From NCBI GenBank assembly GCA_012034575.1, contig JAAUPF010000015.1, forward strand, positions 1-62,129: a stretch of DNA of 62,129 nt, read 5' to 3'. The stretch comes from Richelia sp. CSU_2_1. GTDB taxonomy: Bacteria; Cyanobacteriota; Cyanobacteriia; Cyanobacteriales; Microcoleaceae. Under the pieces are notes generated by a model. It made no database searches, had not been told where the DNA came from, and saw only the letters and a program-made list of their open reading frames with translations. The position numbers and the translations under genes were made by a program. Positions 45,578 to 55,905 of the stretch are shown piece by piece; the first letter of the stretch is position 1; each line of letters opens with the position of its first letter.

Positions 45578-45638
45578 CTCAGTTATTTAAAACTCAAAAC
45601 TCATTACCGATTACCAATTAACAATTACCGATTCCCAA

Positions 45639-46400
45639 TTACCGCTCTATTTCCTCTGTTTGATAAACTTTCAATTGTTCCAAATTTGGCAACTCGACCA
45701 ATTCTTTTTCTGTTTCCTTCACCGACACCGGCATCATCACGGGTTGGCGCTGTTCTATCCAGCAACTTGCCAGCGGCAAAGTTTGTTCCAAATCTTCCAG
45801 CGGCCTGGGAATTACCATCACCGCATTCAACTCGCCAATGCGTTCGGCTTCGTACATCCCCGCTTCTACCGCTACAGCCACATCTGCTACCGCACCGCGA
45901 ATAATTGCCGTACACAAACCCGCACCAATTTTCTCGTAAGCGGCTAAATGCACGTCTGCCGATTTTAGCATCGCATCGCAGGCCCCCACCATTGCCGGAA
46001 ATCCCCGCGTTTCCAGCAAACCAACTGCTTGAGAACTCAATCGAGAATAACTGCCATTTTGCGACAGTTGAGATAGCCGAAAACCAATCGGCAAAACTAC
46101 TTCTAAATTAGGTAAAGGTCTGGGAATCACCAATTTAGAAACAAACTGCCCGAACTGTTCGGCTGTCTGAGCTCCTGCTTCCACAGCCAAACGCACGTCG
46201 GAAATTCTGCCCCGGACGATCGCGGTGCAGTGACCGGAACCAATTTTTTCGTATCCTACTAAAATCACCCCTGCCGACTTCAGCATCATGTCAGCAGTCC
46301 CGACAATTGCTGGAAAACTTGTGGTCGATACCAAACCCAAAGCAGTGTCTTTGAAGTATTCCGGGCGGTGCGAACCGTTATTCTCTGTCTGTGCATCCAT
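45639..46400 (-). CDS. ccmO: carboxysome shell protein CcmO (tandem BMC domains)
   Basis: 253 residues with two bacterial-microcompartment domains: ALGLVSTTSFPAIVGTADMM with [17 protein letters not shown], and AVGLLETRGFPAMVGACDAM with AAYEKIGAGLCTAIIRG, joined by a short linker and followed by a 35-residue tail. Tandem BMC-H fusions of this kind form pseudohexameric trimers in the beta-carboxysome shell. It is the last gene of the ccmK2-K1-L-M-N-O series on the minus strand, 183 bases after ccmN. Confidence 0.93.
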   Translation of the reverse strand: MDAQTENNGSHRPEYFKDTALGLVSTTSFPAIVGTADMMLKSAGVILVGYEKIGSGHCTAIVRGRISDVRLAVEAGAQTAEQFGQFVSKLVIPRPLPNLEVVLPIGFRLSQLSQNGSYSRLSSQAVGLLETRGFPAMVGACDAMLKSADVHLAAYEKIGAGLCTAIIRGAVADVAVAVEAGMYEAERIGELNAVMVIPRPLEDLEQTLPLASCWIEQRQPVMMPVSVKETEKELVELPNLEQLKVYQTEEIER

Positions 46401-46583
46401 GTAGAATCACCGTTAGAAACTTCTAAATATCAAAATTTATCTGTGCTTTTAGTTTGCCAGAGGTGAAGGCGGATGGCACGAGCTGCAAGATACACATTTT
46501 TCCTCAAAGGCATTAGAGATTAATTAGCAGCCAACTATATTAAATTACCTATTTATAATTTTATCGCGATCTTCAACAGTTTA

Positions 46584-47282
46584 CTATTCGGACTCCTCAG
46601 GGGGAATTTGACCGTTTTCCGGCGGTGAGTTGAAAGCTTGTCGGTGTGGAAATAGCGTCCCCAACAGCCTGTTAATGTGAGCTTGTCCGTACAGAATAGT
46701 TGGTACTTCCCCGGAGGGAGCTGCTGGTTTCTCGGCTGCTGCGGGCGCTTCTGGGGGGGTCTGGGCTGCGGTTTGAGGCTGCTCGATCGCGGGTGGCGAC
46801 TCGGCTGGGGGTTCTGTTATTGGCTCGATTGGTGGCTTGATTGGTGGCTCTACAGATGTCTCTACAGGCTCGACTGGTGGCGGACTGGTAGCGGGAGTTT
46901 CTGGTGCTGCTGTTGTTTCGGCGGGTACTTGACGGCTGTTATCTCCGATCAGGGAACCTGCTGGCAAAATTTGCATTCGATCGATCTTAGGGTCAATTAG
47001 AGTAGTCCCCGCGCCGATACAGGCATTTTGCCCGATCGTCCCCTGACCGACTACGAGCACCCCCGCACCCAGAATCGCACCTGCTTCTACGATCAAAGTG
47101 CCTTCGCGGGCGTGCAGGATAGCTCCCATGCCGATACATACACCAGGGGCGATCGAGATTTTACTGTCAGGATCTGCCTGCAGGATAACTCCTGGGGCGA
47201 TCGTCGCACCCTCATCAACAACCACATCGCCACTCACGAAAATTTGAGAGTTGCTACTTAATTGCAGTGGCGATACATACAT
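46584..47282 (-). CDS. ccmN: carboxysome assembly protein CcmN
   Basis: 232 residues. Left-handed beta-helix hexapeptide repeats in the first 120 residues (GATIAPGVILQADPD, IGMGAILHAREG) bind CcmM. Then an unusually long Pro/Glu-rich linker (about 125-195) and the C-terminal encapsulation peptide LYGQAHINRLLGTLFPHR (near 198-215), the amphipathic helix that binds CcmK shell proteins. The role is to link core and shell. It sits between ccmO and ccmM in the usual order. Confidence 0.94.
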   Translation of the reverse strand: MYVSPLQLSSNSQIFVSGDVVVDEGATIAPGVILQADPDSKISIAPGVCIGMGAILHAREGTLIVEAGAILGAGVLVVGQGTIGQNACIGAGTTLIDPKIDRMQILPAGSLIGDNSRQVPAETTAAPETPATSPPPVEPVETSVEPPIKPPIEPITEPPAESPPAIEQPQTAAQTPPEAPAAAEKPAAPSGEVPTILYGQAHINRLLGTLFPHRQAFNSPPENGQIPPEESE

Positions 47283-47715
47283 TTTGTTATATTTAATCCG
47301 TCAATTATTCACTAATATTTGCTTGACAACTGGCAATTTTTAGGCAATTTTTAGTTGGCAATTTTTAGTTTGTAGTGCGGACTTAAGTGCGTCGGTTCAA
47401 AGGACTAAAGTCCTTACTACAAACTGTTCAAAGGATTAAAGTCCTTACTACAAAATGTTTGTAGGGCGGACTGAAGTCCTTTGGTGGAGAGGACTAAATT
47501 CCTCACTACGAACTGTCTCGATCGCGAGCGATCGCGACATGATTTCCTAACAAGATCGAGGCACAAGACACAAGTAAATAAAAACTCTTTGGTGTCTGAA
47601 TTTTCAATTTTTCAAATATTTAAATTCTGCCTTTTGCCTTTTGGCTGTTAGCTTTGCAGGTCTCCCGCCAGCCCTAGCAGGACTGAACGGGAACTGCAAG
47701 CTAATTGCCCGTCAA
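47283..47715. repeat. intergenic GGACTAAAGTCC palindromes between ccmM and ccmN
   Basis: Three to four related units (AAAGGACTAAAGTCCTTACTACAAA at 47398-47422 shown in part, AAAGGATTAAAGTCCTTAC, GACTGAAGTCCTTTGG, GAGGACTAAATTCCTCACTAC) fill 47380-47515. No gene seen. Relatives of this motif occur at 3116-3132, 55870-55891 and 56064-56081. Confidence 0.6.
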
Positions 47716-49344
47716 TTAAGGACGTTGGATAATTTCTTCCAGCACCCGACGCTTGGCCTTGGAATCGATACCGATCAAGCGAACGTACTCGCCGCTGTGT
47801 TCTACCATGCAAGTTTCCAGAGCCGAAAACACCTCGGATTCGCGAGTCGATGCAATCGGCGCGCAACTGTGCCAAGAACCCGTGCGGAAACGGCGCGCGT
47901 CGGCGTGTTCCGTACCGATTTTGTAGCCTTGCGACAGCAAATTGCGGATTTGTTCGACAACCTTTTGGCTCAACTGCCCGTTGCTGCTTGTTGCAGCCGG
48001 AGCTGCCTTGTAGGAAGCTGTAGCAGTTGCAGCAGTCGTACCGCTAGATTGAGCTACCGGACCGTCGGGGCGCTGAATGATTTCTTCAACTACGCGACGC
48101 TTCGCTTTCGGGTCGATGCCGATCAAGCGCACGTACTCGCCTTGATGCTGGCTCATTACAGATTCCAGACCCGCGACAGCCTCGGACTCGCTCCGAACTT
48201 GCAGGGCCGGTCCGCTGTGCCAAGAGCTGGTGCGGAAGCGGCGGGCATCGGCGTATTCCGTACCGACTTTGTAGCCTTGAGCCAGCAAGCTGCGCACCTG
48301 GGCTACTGTTTCCGCGCTCAATTTTCCACTTGACACCGAACCGCTGCTGTGGTAGGGGGCTGGAGCACTTTTGCCGTTTGATTGGTAAGATGACCCGCCG
48401 TTAGTGTCACCCGGACGCTGCACGATTTCTTCGAGTACGCGGCGCTTGGCTTTGGTATCGATGCCGATCAAGCGGACGTACTCTCCTTGATGGTCTGCCA
48501 TGCAAGCAGACAAAGCAGCAATTACGTCTGCTTCGCGGGTAGAGGATATCGGGCCGCAAGTGCGCCAAGAACCGGTGCGGAAGCGGCGGGCGTCGGCGTA
48601 TTCCGCCCCAACGCTGTATCCTTGGGTTAGCAAATTGCGGATGCTATCGACTAGCTGGGAGTTCAATTGACCGCTGGAATGGGTAGAATAATTGCTTGGA
48701 GTCATATCTGAGTATTTAGTTAGCTCGTCGCGAAGGGGTTTTACACAGGCAATGTCGTCAGCGCAGCGGTAGCCTTTTCTCAAAGCGTCGTTAATTCCGA
48801 TGACGTGGGTAGCAAATTTAACATCAGAATCTTGAACGTCTGGCAAGCGGTCTGCTTGTTGCTGATTGGTGATGACAGCTCCCGAAGGTACGTATTTACC
48901 TGGGGGAATTTCCACATCTTGTATCAATACGTGCATCATCACGATGCAACCATTTCCCACCCTGGCATTGAACACCGTAGACCGAAAGCCGATAAAACAC
49001 TGGTCGCCCACGTAGGCCGGTCCGTGAATTAAAGCCATGTGGGTGAGGGAGGAATTTTTGCCTACCCAAACTGAATAGGAATCGCCATCGTCCCCTTCGA
49101 CTCGGCCTTGTTCTAAACCGTGAATTACTACTCCGTCTTGAATGTTGGTTCCTTCTCCAATATGGAAAGGTGTCCCTTCGTCAGCGCGGATCGAAGTTCC
49201 GGGGGCAACGAGCACGTTAGGACCGAGCCGAACATCCCCAATAATGTTAGAAAAGGAATGTACGTAGGCTGTATCGTGAATTTTGGGCTCTGCCAAGTTT
49301 TTCGACCAAGGCGTTGGGGGAGCCGCAACGCTGCGGGCTGCCAT
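47716..49344 (-). CDS. ccmM: carboxysome core protein CcmM (gamma-CA domain plus three Rubisco small-subunit-like modules)
   Basis: 542 residues. N-terminal gamma-carbonic-anhydrase beta-helix (1-215) with the metal histidines in VVIHG and [11 protein letters not shown], and the CADDIAC pair (near 200) equivalent to the disulfide needed for activity in other CcmM. Three SSU-like modules follow (about 225-311, 341-427, 457-541), each with YADARRFRT or HADARRFRT and EYVRLIGID. Modules 1 and 3 have the redox cysteine pair, module 2 has none. A shorter M35-type form could begin at the internal ATG 48705. CcmM crosslinks Rubisco into the procarboxysome. Confidence 0.96.
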   Translation of the reverse strand: MAARSVAAPPTPWSKNLAEPKIHDTAYVHSFSNIIGDVRLGPNVLVAPGTSIRADEGTPFHIGEGTNIQDGVVIHGLEQGRVEGDDGDSYSVWVGKNSSLTHMALIHGPAYVGDQCFIGFRSTVFNARVGNGCIVMMHVLIQDVEIPPGKYVPSGAVITNQQQADRLPDVQDSDVKFATHVIGINDALRKGYRCADDIACVKPLRDELTKYSDMTPSNYSTHSSGQLNSQLVDSIRNLLTQGYSVGAEYADARRFRTGSWRTCGPISSTREADVIAALSACMADHQGEYVRLIGIDTKAKRRVLEEIVQRPGDTNGGSSYQSNGKSAPAPYHSSGSVSSGKLSAETVAQVRSLLAQGYKVGTEYADARRFRTSSWHSGPALQVRSESEAVAGLESVMSQHQGEYVRLIGIDPKAKRRVVEEIIQRPDGPVAQSSGTTAATATASYKAAPAATSSNGQLSQKVVEQIRNLLSQGYKIGTEHADARRFRTGSWHSCAPIASTRESEVFSALETCMVEHSGEYVRLIGIDSKAKRRVLEEIIQRP

Positions 49345-49444
49345 AATTTGAATTCTCCTAAATTGAAAAATCTTGTTGTTAGCTGTTAGCCGTCAGCCGT
49401 TAGCTATTTTCCCGCTAACTGCCAACTGCTACTAACTGCAGCAA

Positions 49445-49750
49445 CTAACGGTACGGGTCGTCTTTTTTACTGTAAATGAGGCGGTTATCTACGCTGACAG
49501 TATCTATAATACCTACTACCAAAGCATCGATCGGACGGTTTTCGCTCCCTTGAGCAATCCTGGCGCCGCTTCCCCGAGTTACTAAAACCCATTCATCTAT
49601 ACCCGCGCCTACGCAGTCAGCGGCTATCTCATATCCGGGTGCTGGGGAACCCTCTTCGTCAATGAATTGCAGCAGTAGCAGTTTCGTTCCTCTTAGTGCC
49701 GGCTCTTTTTGGGTACTGACAACTGTGCCGCGAACTTTGGCCATTTGCAT
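49445..49750 (-). CDS. ccmL: carboxysome vertex protein CcmL
   Basis: 101 residues, pentameric vertex protein of the shell: AKVRGTVVSTQKEPALRGTK, LLQFIDEEG, ADCVGAGIDEWVLVTRGSGAR, PIDALVVGIIDTV. Starts at ATG 49750; an ATG at 49744 is possible. About 290 bases after ccmK1 and 100 before ccmM. Confidence 0.96.
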   Translation of the reverse strand: MQMAKVRGTVVSTQKEPALRGTKLLLLQFIDEEGSPAPGYEIAADCVGAGIDEWVLVTRGSGARIAQGSENRPIDALVVGIIDTVSVDNRLIYSKKDDPYR

Positions 49751-50043
49751 TTTAGGTAACAGGTAATTGGTAATTTGTAACCGTCATCTTTGAGGTGTCA
49801 CGTAGGTTTTTTTATTGGTTTTACTCAGTCATTTGTCTGTTTTTCTAGATGATTTATCTGGTGACTCATGACTGGTGACTGATGACTAATGACCTAACAC
49901 CTAATGACTTACCACCAATCTTCCATGTTCTAAATTAAAAATTAAAAACATTAAATCAAAAACTGTCGCAATTTTTAATTTGTAATTTTTAATTTTTAAT
50001 TGCGAAACGCTTACTGCCCCACTATCAGTTGGCGGCTTGGGTA

Positions 50044-50385
50044 TTAAGACCGGTTGAGGGGACGAATGCCGCTGACGCCTTCCCGGAACTGTTCGACAGC
50101 TTCGGTGTAGCGGATGGGCAACACGTATTCCAAGTTTTCGTGGGGGCGGGCGATAATGTGGGTGGACATGACTTGTCCGCCGTTAACGCGCTTCACTGAT
50201 TCCACTCCAGCGGCTACGGAAGCTTGCACTTCCGAGACATCTCCTCTTACAATGACTGTAACGCGGGCGCTACCGATTTTTTCGTACCCTACTAAAGTGA
50301 CGCGAGCGGCTTTGACCATCGCGTCGGCAGCTTCGACAACAGCCGGAAAGCCTAGGGTTTCAATCATGCCAACTGCAATTGCCAT
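50044..50385 (-). CDS. ccmK1: carboxysome shell hexamer CcmK1
   Basis: 113 residues, a single BMC-H domain: [58 protein letters not shown]. The pore residues KIGS are intact. It ends with an extra tail ([11 protein letters not shown]) compared with the 103-residue CcmK2, as for CcmK1 in other strains. It is the second gene of the cluster, separated from ccmK2 by a 297-base gap of short direct repeats. Confidence 0.95.
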   Translation of the reverse strand: MAIAVGMIETLGFPAVVEAADAMVKAARVTLVGYEKIGSARVTVIVRGDVSEVQASVAAGVESVKRVNGGQVMSTHIIARPHENLEYVLPIRYTEAVEQFREGVSGIRPLNRS

Positions 50386-50442
50386 TGGTTATACTCCTGA
50401 ATAAAGATTTGCTGAACTGTATTGCGATCGTTACTGCGATCG

Positions 50443-50664
50443 TTTTGGACGAGATTTTTTGGACGAGATTTTTTGGACTAGCTTTTTTGGGACTAGCTTT
50501 TTTTGGCTGTTTGTTTCGGGGGCTGCGCTAATTTTCGCTGCACCAGGGTTTGGCGCGACTGATTTTGGCGCGACTGAATTTTCGCTCAACTAATTTTCTC
50601 AGTTTTGCGTCCTTTAGTTTTGCCTTTTTTGAGTTTTGCGAACTGGGCGCTAACTGGGCGCTAA
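50443..50664. repeat. short direct repeats between ccmK1 and ccmK2
   Basis: Four copies of a TTTTTTGGACGAGA/TTTTTTGGACTAGC-type 14-15-mer (50443-50507), two of GGCGCGACTGATTTT (50552-50582) and two of AACTGGGCGCT (50641-50662). The stacked repeats leave no gene and no obvious promoter. They may be slippage products or a processed mRNA spacer. Confidence 0.6.
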
Positions 50665-50682
50665 CTTAGCACTACCAACAGC

Positions 50683-50993
50683 TTAGTAGCCCCGGAATTG
50701 TTCTACTGCTTCGGTATAGCGAATTGGCAGAACGTATTCTAGGTTTTCGTGGGGGCGGGCGATTATGTGGGTAGAGACGACTTCTCCGCCGTTCACCCGT
50801 TTCGCTGATTCGATTCCCGCTGCTACTGAGGCTTGGACTTCCGATACGTTGCCGCGCACGATGACTGTGACGCGAGCGCTGCCGATTTTTCATAGCCTAC
50901 AAGAGTGACGCGGGCTGCTTTGACCATCGCGTCGGCAGCTTCGACAACAGCGGGAAAGCCTTTTGTCTCAATCATTCCCACAGCAATTGACAT
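50683..50993 (-). pseudogene. ccmK2: carboxysome shell hexamer CcmK2, interrupted by a one-base deletion
   Basis: From ATG 50993 the frame reads [20 protein letters not shown] and LVGYEK, then goes out of frame. Resuming one base later restores [14 protein letters not shown] through [18 protein letters not shown] and FRGY with TAA at 50683. The shift is at a T5 run (50886-50890), where intact ccmK1 has T6. With one extra base it would be 103 residues, the exact CcmK2 length. CcmK2 is the major hexamer of the shell, so a true null is unexpected; see findings. Confidence 0.85.
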
Positions 50994-51637
50994 TTTGTTT
51001 GAATCTCCTTTGAGAGCGTGCGGAATTTCCGGTGCAAATCTTTGACAAATCTCAAAATTTGGACGGGGGCAGCCACATTAATTTATTTAGGAAAACGGTT
51101 TTTAGCTTCCTATTGTTTTAAGAATAGGCTAAGCTGTCCACCTTGACAATATAAACGGACATCATAAAGTTTAATAACAAAAATTAGGAATTTTTATGTT
51201 ACTTAAAATAATTTAATACTTTTTTAATAAACTTAACATATGGCTGAGTAAAAGAGCAAGACAGCAGAGAGCGCGGTAAGTAAAAAATACTAGCAAAGTA
51301 GAGCTTGCTCTGGCAAGGGTGCAAGTCCCGGCGGCGGGGGTGGCAGTGACGATCGAGAGGGGGATCGCAAAGAAAAGGGGTAAAATGTTGGGATGTAGAG
51401 CTGTGAGCGAATTTTTTTTTGAGAGCGCCCAGCCCGATCGGCAGTTAATTTCGCGATCGGATGATTATCAGAGCAGGCGCTTTGAATGTATATTGAACAT
51501 TGGATGCAAAGTTATTGGGCCAGAACTTACGATCGGGTCTAGTCGTAGTTTTATTGTTTGGTGCGATCGAACGCGACTGCTTTGGAATCACAAGCAGCCG
51601 CTAATTTGAATTTTTTTGAAATTTAACGGATAAATTC
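50994..51637. other. divergent control region between ccm operon and ndhF
   Basis: 644 bases, AT-rich near ccmK2, then mixed. The only plausible plus-strand promoter is TTGACA (51143-51148), a 16-base spacer and TAAAGT (51165-51170), giving a leader of about 460 bases. Carbon-responsive LysR-type control (CcmR/CmpR) is expected for such genes, but I cannot single out a site. A 96-codon frame at 51319 is not convincing. Confidence 0.35.
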
Positions 51638-53511
51638 ATGTCTCAATTTCTCCTCCAAGCCTGTTGGTGGATACCTTTATATGGCTTAATAGGCGCAATT
51701 TTAACTTTGCCGTGGTCTGCGGGAACGATTCGCAGAACCGGTCCCAGACCGGCAGCTTACTTCAATTTGCTGATGACAGTCGTGGCATTCCTCCACGGGT
51801 CAGTGATTTTTGCAGCGAGTTGGGATCTACCCGCCCAACAGTTGCTCGTACATTGGGTGCAAGCTGCAGATTTAGACTTATCCTTTGCCATAGAAATTTC
51901 TCCCGTCAGTGTGGGGGCAATGGAGTTAGTGACGCTGCTAAGTTTGCTAGCGCAAATTTACGCCCTCGGCTACATGGAAAAAGACTGGGCGATGGCTCGA
52001 TTTTTCGGGCTGCTGGGGTTTTTTGAAGGCGCGCTTAGCGGTATAGCGATTAGCGACTCGCTGCTGTTAACTTATGCCTTGTTAGAAATGCTGACGCTTT
52101 CAACTTACTTGCTGGTAGGGTTTTGGTACGCTCAACCGCTAGTAGTAACCGCCGCTAGAGATGCGTTTTTAACCAAGCGCGTGGGAGACGTACTGCTGCT
52201 GATGGGAGTAGTAACGCTGTCAACCTTAGCGGGAAGTTTGAATTTTTCCGATTTAGAAGAATGGGCAGAAACTGCAACTTTATCTCCAACAGTTGCAACT
52301 TTGTTAGGTTTAGCTTTAATTGCCGCACCTACAGCCAAATGCGCTCAATTTCCGTTCCATTTGTGGCTGGATGAGGCGATGGAAGGGCCGAATCCGGCGT
52401 CAATTATGCGGAATACGGTAGTTGTGGGTGCTGGGGCCTATACTTTGATTAAACTTCAGCCGGTGTTAGCGCTGTCGCCAGTAACTGATGCAGTATTGGT
52501 GGTTTTAGGTACGGTGACGGCTGTTGGGGCTTCTTTGGTGCGATCGCCCAAATTGACCTAAAAAGAACTTTATCCCATTCTACCAGCGCTTCTTTAGGTT
52601 TAGTGTTTATTGCAGTCGGTCTCAATCAAGTTGACGTTGCTTTGCTGCTGCTGTTAGCGCACTCAATTTTCAAAGGAATGTTGTTCATGAGTGCCGGGTC
52701 AATTATTTCGACAACTAATACCCAAGACTTAACCGAAATGGGCGGCTTGTGGTCGAGAATGCCCGCGACAACGGCTGCTTTTGTAGTAGGAAGTGCGGGC
52801 ATGGTGGCGCTGCTGCCGCTGGGCAATTTTTGGGCGATGCGCCGCTGGTTGAACGGTTTTTGGACGGTGCCTTTGTGGTTGGTAATCGTGCTGCTGTTAG
52901 TTAACGGTTTGACGGCGCTAAATTTAACTCGCGTATTCGGTTTGGTATTTGCAGGAAAGCCGCAGCCGAAAACTCGCAGAACTCCAGAAGTAGGTTGGGC
53001 AATGGCTGTGGCGATGGTAACTTTGACGGTGTTCGGGCTGTTGGTGCCTTGGATGTTGCAGCAGTGGCAATTGTTAATTAGCTGGAACGGTGTTTGGGCT
53101 GATGATGCGAATTTGGATGCTTTAAATTTGCTGTTGAAGACGTTTGATATACCGCTGTTGGCGCTATCTGGATTTATCGGCTGTGCTGTTGGGGTTGCTA
53201 TTTATTGGTTTGGGGTTTTGCCGAGACCGGTGCGGCTGCCGGTGCCGATATTGCAGGATCTGTTGGCTTACGATTTTTATATCGATCGCATTTACCGTTT
53301 GACTGTGGTTTGGGCTGTTGATTCTATTTCTAAAATCAGTGCTTGGACTGATAAGTACGTAGTGGATGGGGTGGTGAATTTGTTCGGTTTGGCGACTTTG
53401 TTTAGCGGTGAGGGTTTGAAGTATAGCGGTACGGGTCAATCTCAGTTTTATGTGTTGACTATTGCGGCTGGGGTTGCTGTGTTGTTGGGGTTGATTATTT
53501 GGCAGTTTTGA
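51638..53511 (+). pseudogene. ndhF4: NDH-1 CO2-uptake subunit NdhF (F4 type), interrupted by a one-base deletion
   Basis: Antiporter-like NDH-1 subunit, about 624 codons if repaired. First part (51638-52537) reads MEKDWAMARFFGLLGFFEG, FHLWLDEAMEGPNPASIMR and AVGASLV, with intact proton-channel Lys and Glu regions; second part (from about 52540) continues AIAQIDLKRTLSHSTSAS and LLAHSIFKGMLFMSAGS. The joint at 52535-52545 lacks one base within TTGGTGCGATC. Neighbours ndhD and cup, and the ccm genes behind, suggest the constitutive F4/D4/CupB form; F3 is possible. Confidence 0.85.
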
Positions 53512-53586
53512 ACCGCTGATGAAGGCAGATGAACGGGGATTAACGCAGATGAATTTGTTTGGGGTTTGTCTGCTTTTTTTCTAGTT

Positions 53587-54198
53587 TTATTCAAATTCGA
53601 TCGGCCATAATTCTGTAACGGGAACTTCCCAACCTGGTAAAAGTTCGGGAATTGAAATAATGTCGCCGTCTCTGAGTACAACTGGTTCGGCTGTGGGAGT
53701 GTAAATCGTAACGGTGCGTTTATCTGGGTCGATTAAGATTCCTACTCGGGCTCCGAGTTCGAGGAACGACTGAATTTTTTCACGCAATGGTTTGATGCGA
53801 TCGGACTGCGATCTAATTTCTACAACTAAGTCGGGAACCAGTTCGGCAAAATACCTTTTACTTTGTTTGAGACGTTCCGCTACTACAAAAGAGACATCGG
53901 GAACTCTCAAATCGGAATTGGGAAGAATAAATCCGCCGCTGGACTCGAAAACTCTTCCGAGTTTGCGAGGTTTTACCCAGTTAAGTAAAAGCGTACCCAA
54001 CTCGGCCCCTATTTCACTCGATACAATGTCTGATGGACCTGTAATTATAATTTTTCCATCTACCAGTTCTAGTTGGTAGTCTAAATGTGCTTCGGAGAGT
54101 ATAGATTGCACTTGTTCCAAGTCGGCAACTGTGAGGCGGGTAGAAGGATAGCCGGATTTAATTTGCAAATCTTCACAATCTGTAAGGCTTGAGGTCAT
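53587..54198 (-). CDS. Uma2-family (DUF820) protein inserted between ndhF and ndhD
   Basis: 203 residues: RLTVADLEQVQSILSEA, LDYQLELVDGKIII, RVPDVSFVVAERL (PD), LVPDLVVEIRSQSDRIKPLR (ExR then K) and ARVGILIDPDKRTVTIYTP. The complete Uma2 pattern, antisense to the ndhF-ndhD pair it separates. It would break direct cotranscription unless read through. Confidence 0.88.
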   Translation of the reverse strand: MTSSLTDCEDLQIKSGYPSTRLTVADLEQVQSILSEAHLDYQLELVDGKIIITGPSDIVSSEIGAELGTLLLNWVKPRKLGRVFESSGGFILPNSDLRVPDVSFVVAERLKQSKRYFAELVPDLVVEIRSQSDRIKPLREKIQSFLELGARVGILIDPDKRTVTIYTPTAEPVVLRDGDIISIPELLPGWEVPVTELWPIEFE

Positions 54199-54343
54199 AG
54201 GACGATTCCAAAGACATTTGCATCTATGTTAACAGGAAAATTAGGTTGAGAAAAAAATCGATCGATCGCTTTGATATTTACTCGGTTTGCGTTACTGTTA
54301 AATATACCTCTAAATTCTGTGTAATAAAGGACAATTTTAATTG

Positions 54344-55905
54344 ATGCTTAGTGCTTTAATCTGGATACCAATATTGGGCGCGGCTCTGATTGGATTTTGG
54401 CCCGGTACGGTAAGTTCTAAAATAGCTCGGAATGGGTCGATCGCTACTGCGATCGGCGTTTTTATACTGGCGGTATTTTTGGCAACTCGGTTTGATGCCA
54501 GTACCGCCCAGTTGCAGTTTAATGAATTTATTCCTTGGATAGATGTTTTGGGATTTAACTACAACCTCGGGGTTGATGGTTTGTCTCTGCCTCTAGTAAT
54601 TTTAAATAGCTTGCTAACAGGAGTAGCTATTTACAGTACGGATGAAGCGGTGCGCAGGCCCCGACTCTATTATTCTTTGATACTGTTAATTAGCGGCGGC
54701 GTTACCGGTGCTTTTTTGGCGCAAAATTTGCTGCTGTTTTTCCTGTTTTTTGAGGTGGAATTGATACCGCTTTACCTGTTAATCGCTATTTGGGGAGGCG
54801 AGCGCCGGGGTTATGCTGCTACTAAGTTTTTAATCTATACTGCCCTTTCGGGAATAGTGTTGCTGGTTGCTTTCTTGGGTGCTGGTTGGCTTAGCGGTGC
54901 TTCGAGTTTTGATTTGGTTGGTAAAGCTGGGGAATTGCATTTGCAAGGAGGCGCGCCTTTGCCTTTGGTAAGGCAAATTATTTTGTTGGCTGGGGTGTTG
55001 CTGGCTTTCGGAATTAAGATTCCTTTAGTGCCTTTTCATACCTGGTTGCCCGACGCTCACGTAGAAGCTTCAACGCCGGTTTCGGTGTTGCTGGCGGGCG
55101 TGCTGTTGAAGTTGGGAACCTACGGGATGCTGAGGTTTGGTTTGGGTTTGTTTCCCGATGCGTGGGCGATTGCTGCGCCTTGGCTGGCAAGTTGGGCGGT
55201 GGTGAGCGTGCTTTACGGGGCTAGTTGCGCGATCGCTCAAAAAGATATGAAAAAATGGTAGCTTACAGTTCGATCGCGCACATGGGTTACATTTTGTTAG
55301 CAAGCGCTGCTGCTACTAAAGTGAGTATGCTGGGAACTGTTTTGCAAATGATTAGCCACGGCTTAATTTCGGCACTGCTATTTTTAAGCGTCGGTGTTGT
55401 TTACAAAAAATCCGGCAGTCGCAATATAGACGTTATCAAAGGTTTGTTGAATCCCGATCGCGGTTTGCCGATGATTGGTAGTTTAATGATTCTTGGGGTA
55501 ATGGCAAGTGCCGGTCTTCCGGGTTTGGCTGGATTTATCGCTGAATTTTTAGTGTTTCGGGGCAGTTTTCCCGTGTTTCCAGTGCAAACTTTGCTGTGTA
55601 CGATCGGCAGTGGTTTGACTTCAGTTTACTTTTTAATTGCGATCAACCGCGTCTTTTTCGGTCGCCTTTCCGATTTGGTGGTTAATCTGCCGCAAGTGCG
55701 GTGGCGCGATCGCATTCCGTCTTTAGTATTGGCAATAATTATCTTGGTGATGGGAGTGCAGCCGGGAGTTATTATTGCTTTAAGCGAAAAAACTGCGATC
55801 GGCATGGCAGCTATTGTTTCGCCGCCAGTTCAAGTTTCTCAAAATTTGCAAGAATCTCTTTCAGAGGTTCGTAGTAAGGACTTTAGTCCTCTCAAAGGTT
55901 CGTAG
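54344..55905 (+). pseudogene. ndhD4: NDH-1 CO2-uptake subunit NdhD (D4 type), interrupted by a one-base deletion
   Basis: About 520 codons if repaired. ATG 54344 with AAAGGA upstream. It reads LGFNYNLGVDGLSLPLVILN, FFEVELIPLYLLIAIWGGER, VPFHTWLPDAHVEASTPVSV and CAIAQKDMKK, then TGG TAG. One base later the frame continues MVAYSSIAHMGYILLASAAA to PGLAGFIAEFLVF. The break is in an A6 run (55250-55255) where A7 is expected. With NdhF and Cup it forms the CO2-hydrating arm of NDH-1. It follows a Uma2 insertion. Confidence 0.87.

Noticed and set aside
47641..48333. 230-codon ORF antisense to ccmM
   Set aside because: Periodicity comes from the repeated small-subunit-like modules of ccmM on the other strand.
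51300..51345. tRNA-like GGTGCAAGTCCCGGCGG stretch
   Set aside because: No acceptor stem or anticodon arm can be drawn around it.
51319..51609. 96-codon ORF in the ccmK2-ndhF gap
   Set aside because: No family likeness, low-quality start, likely part of the leader or promoter region.
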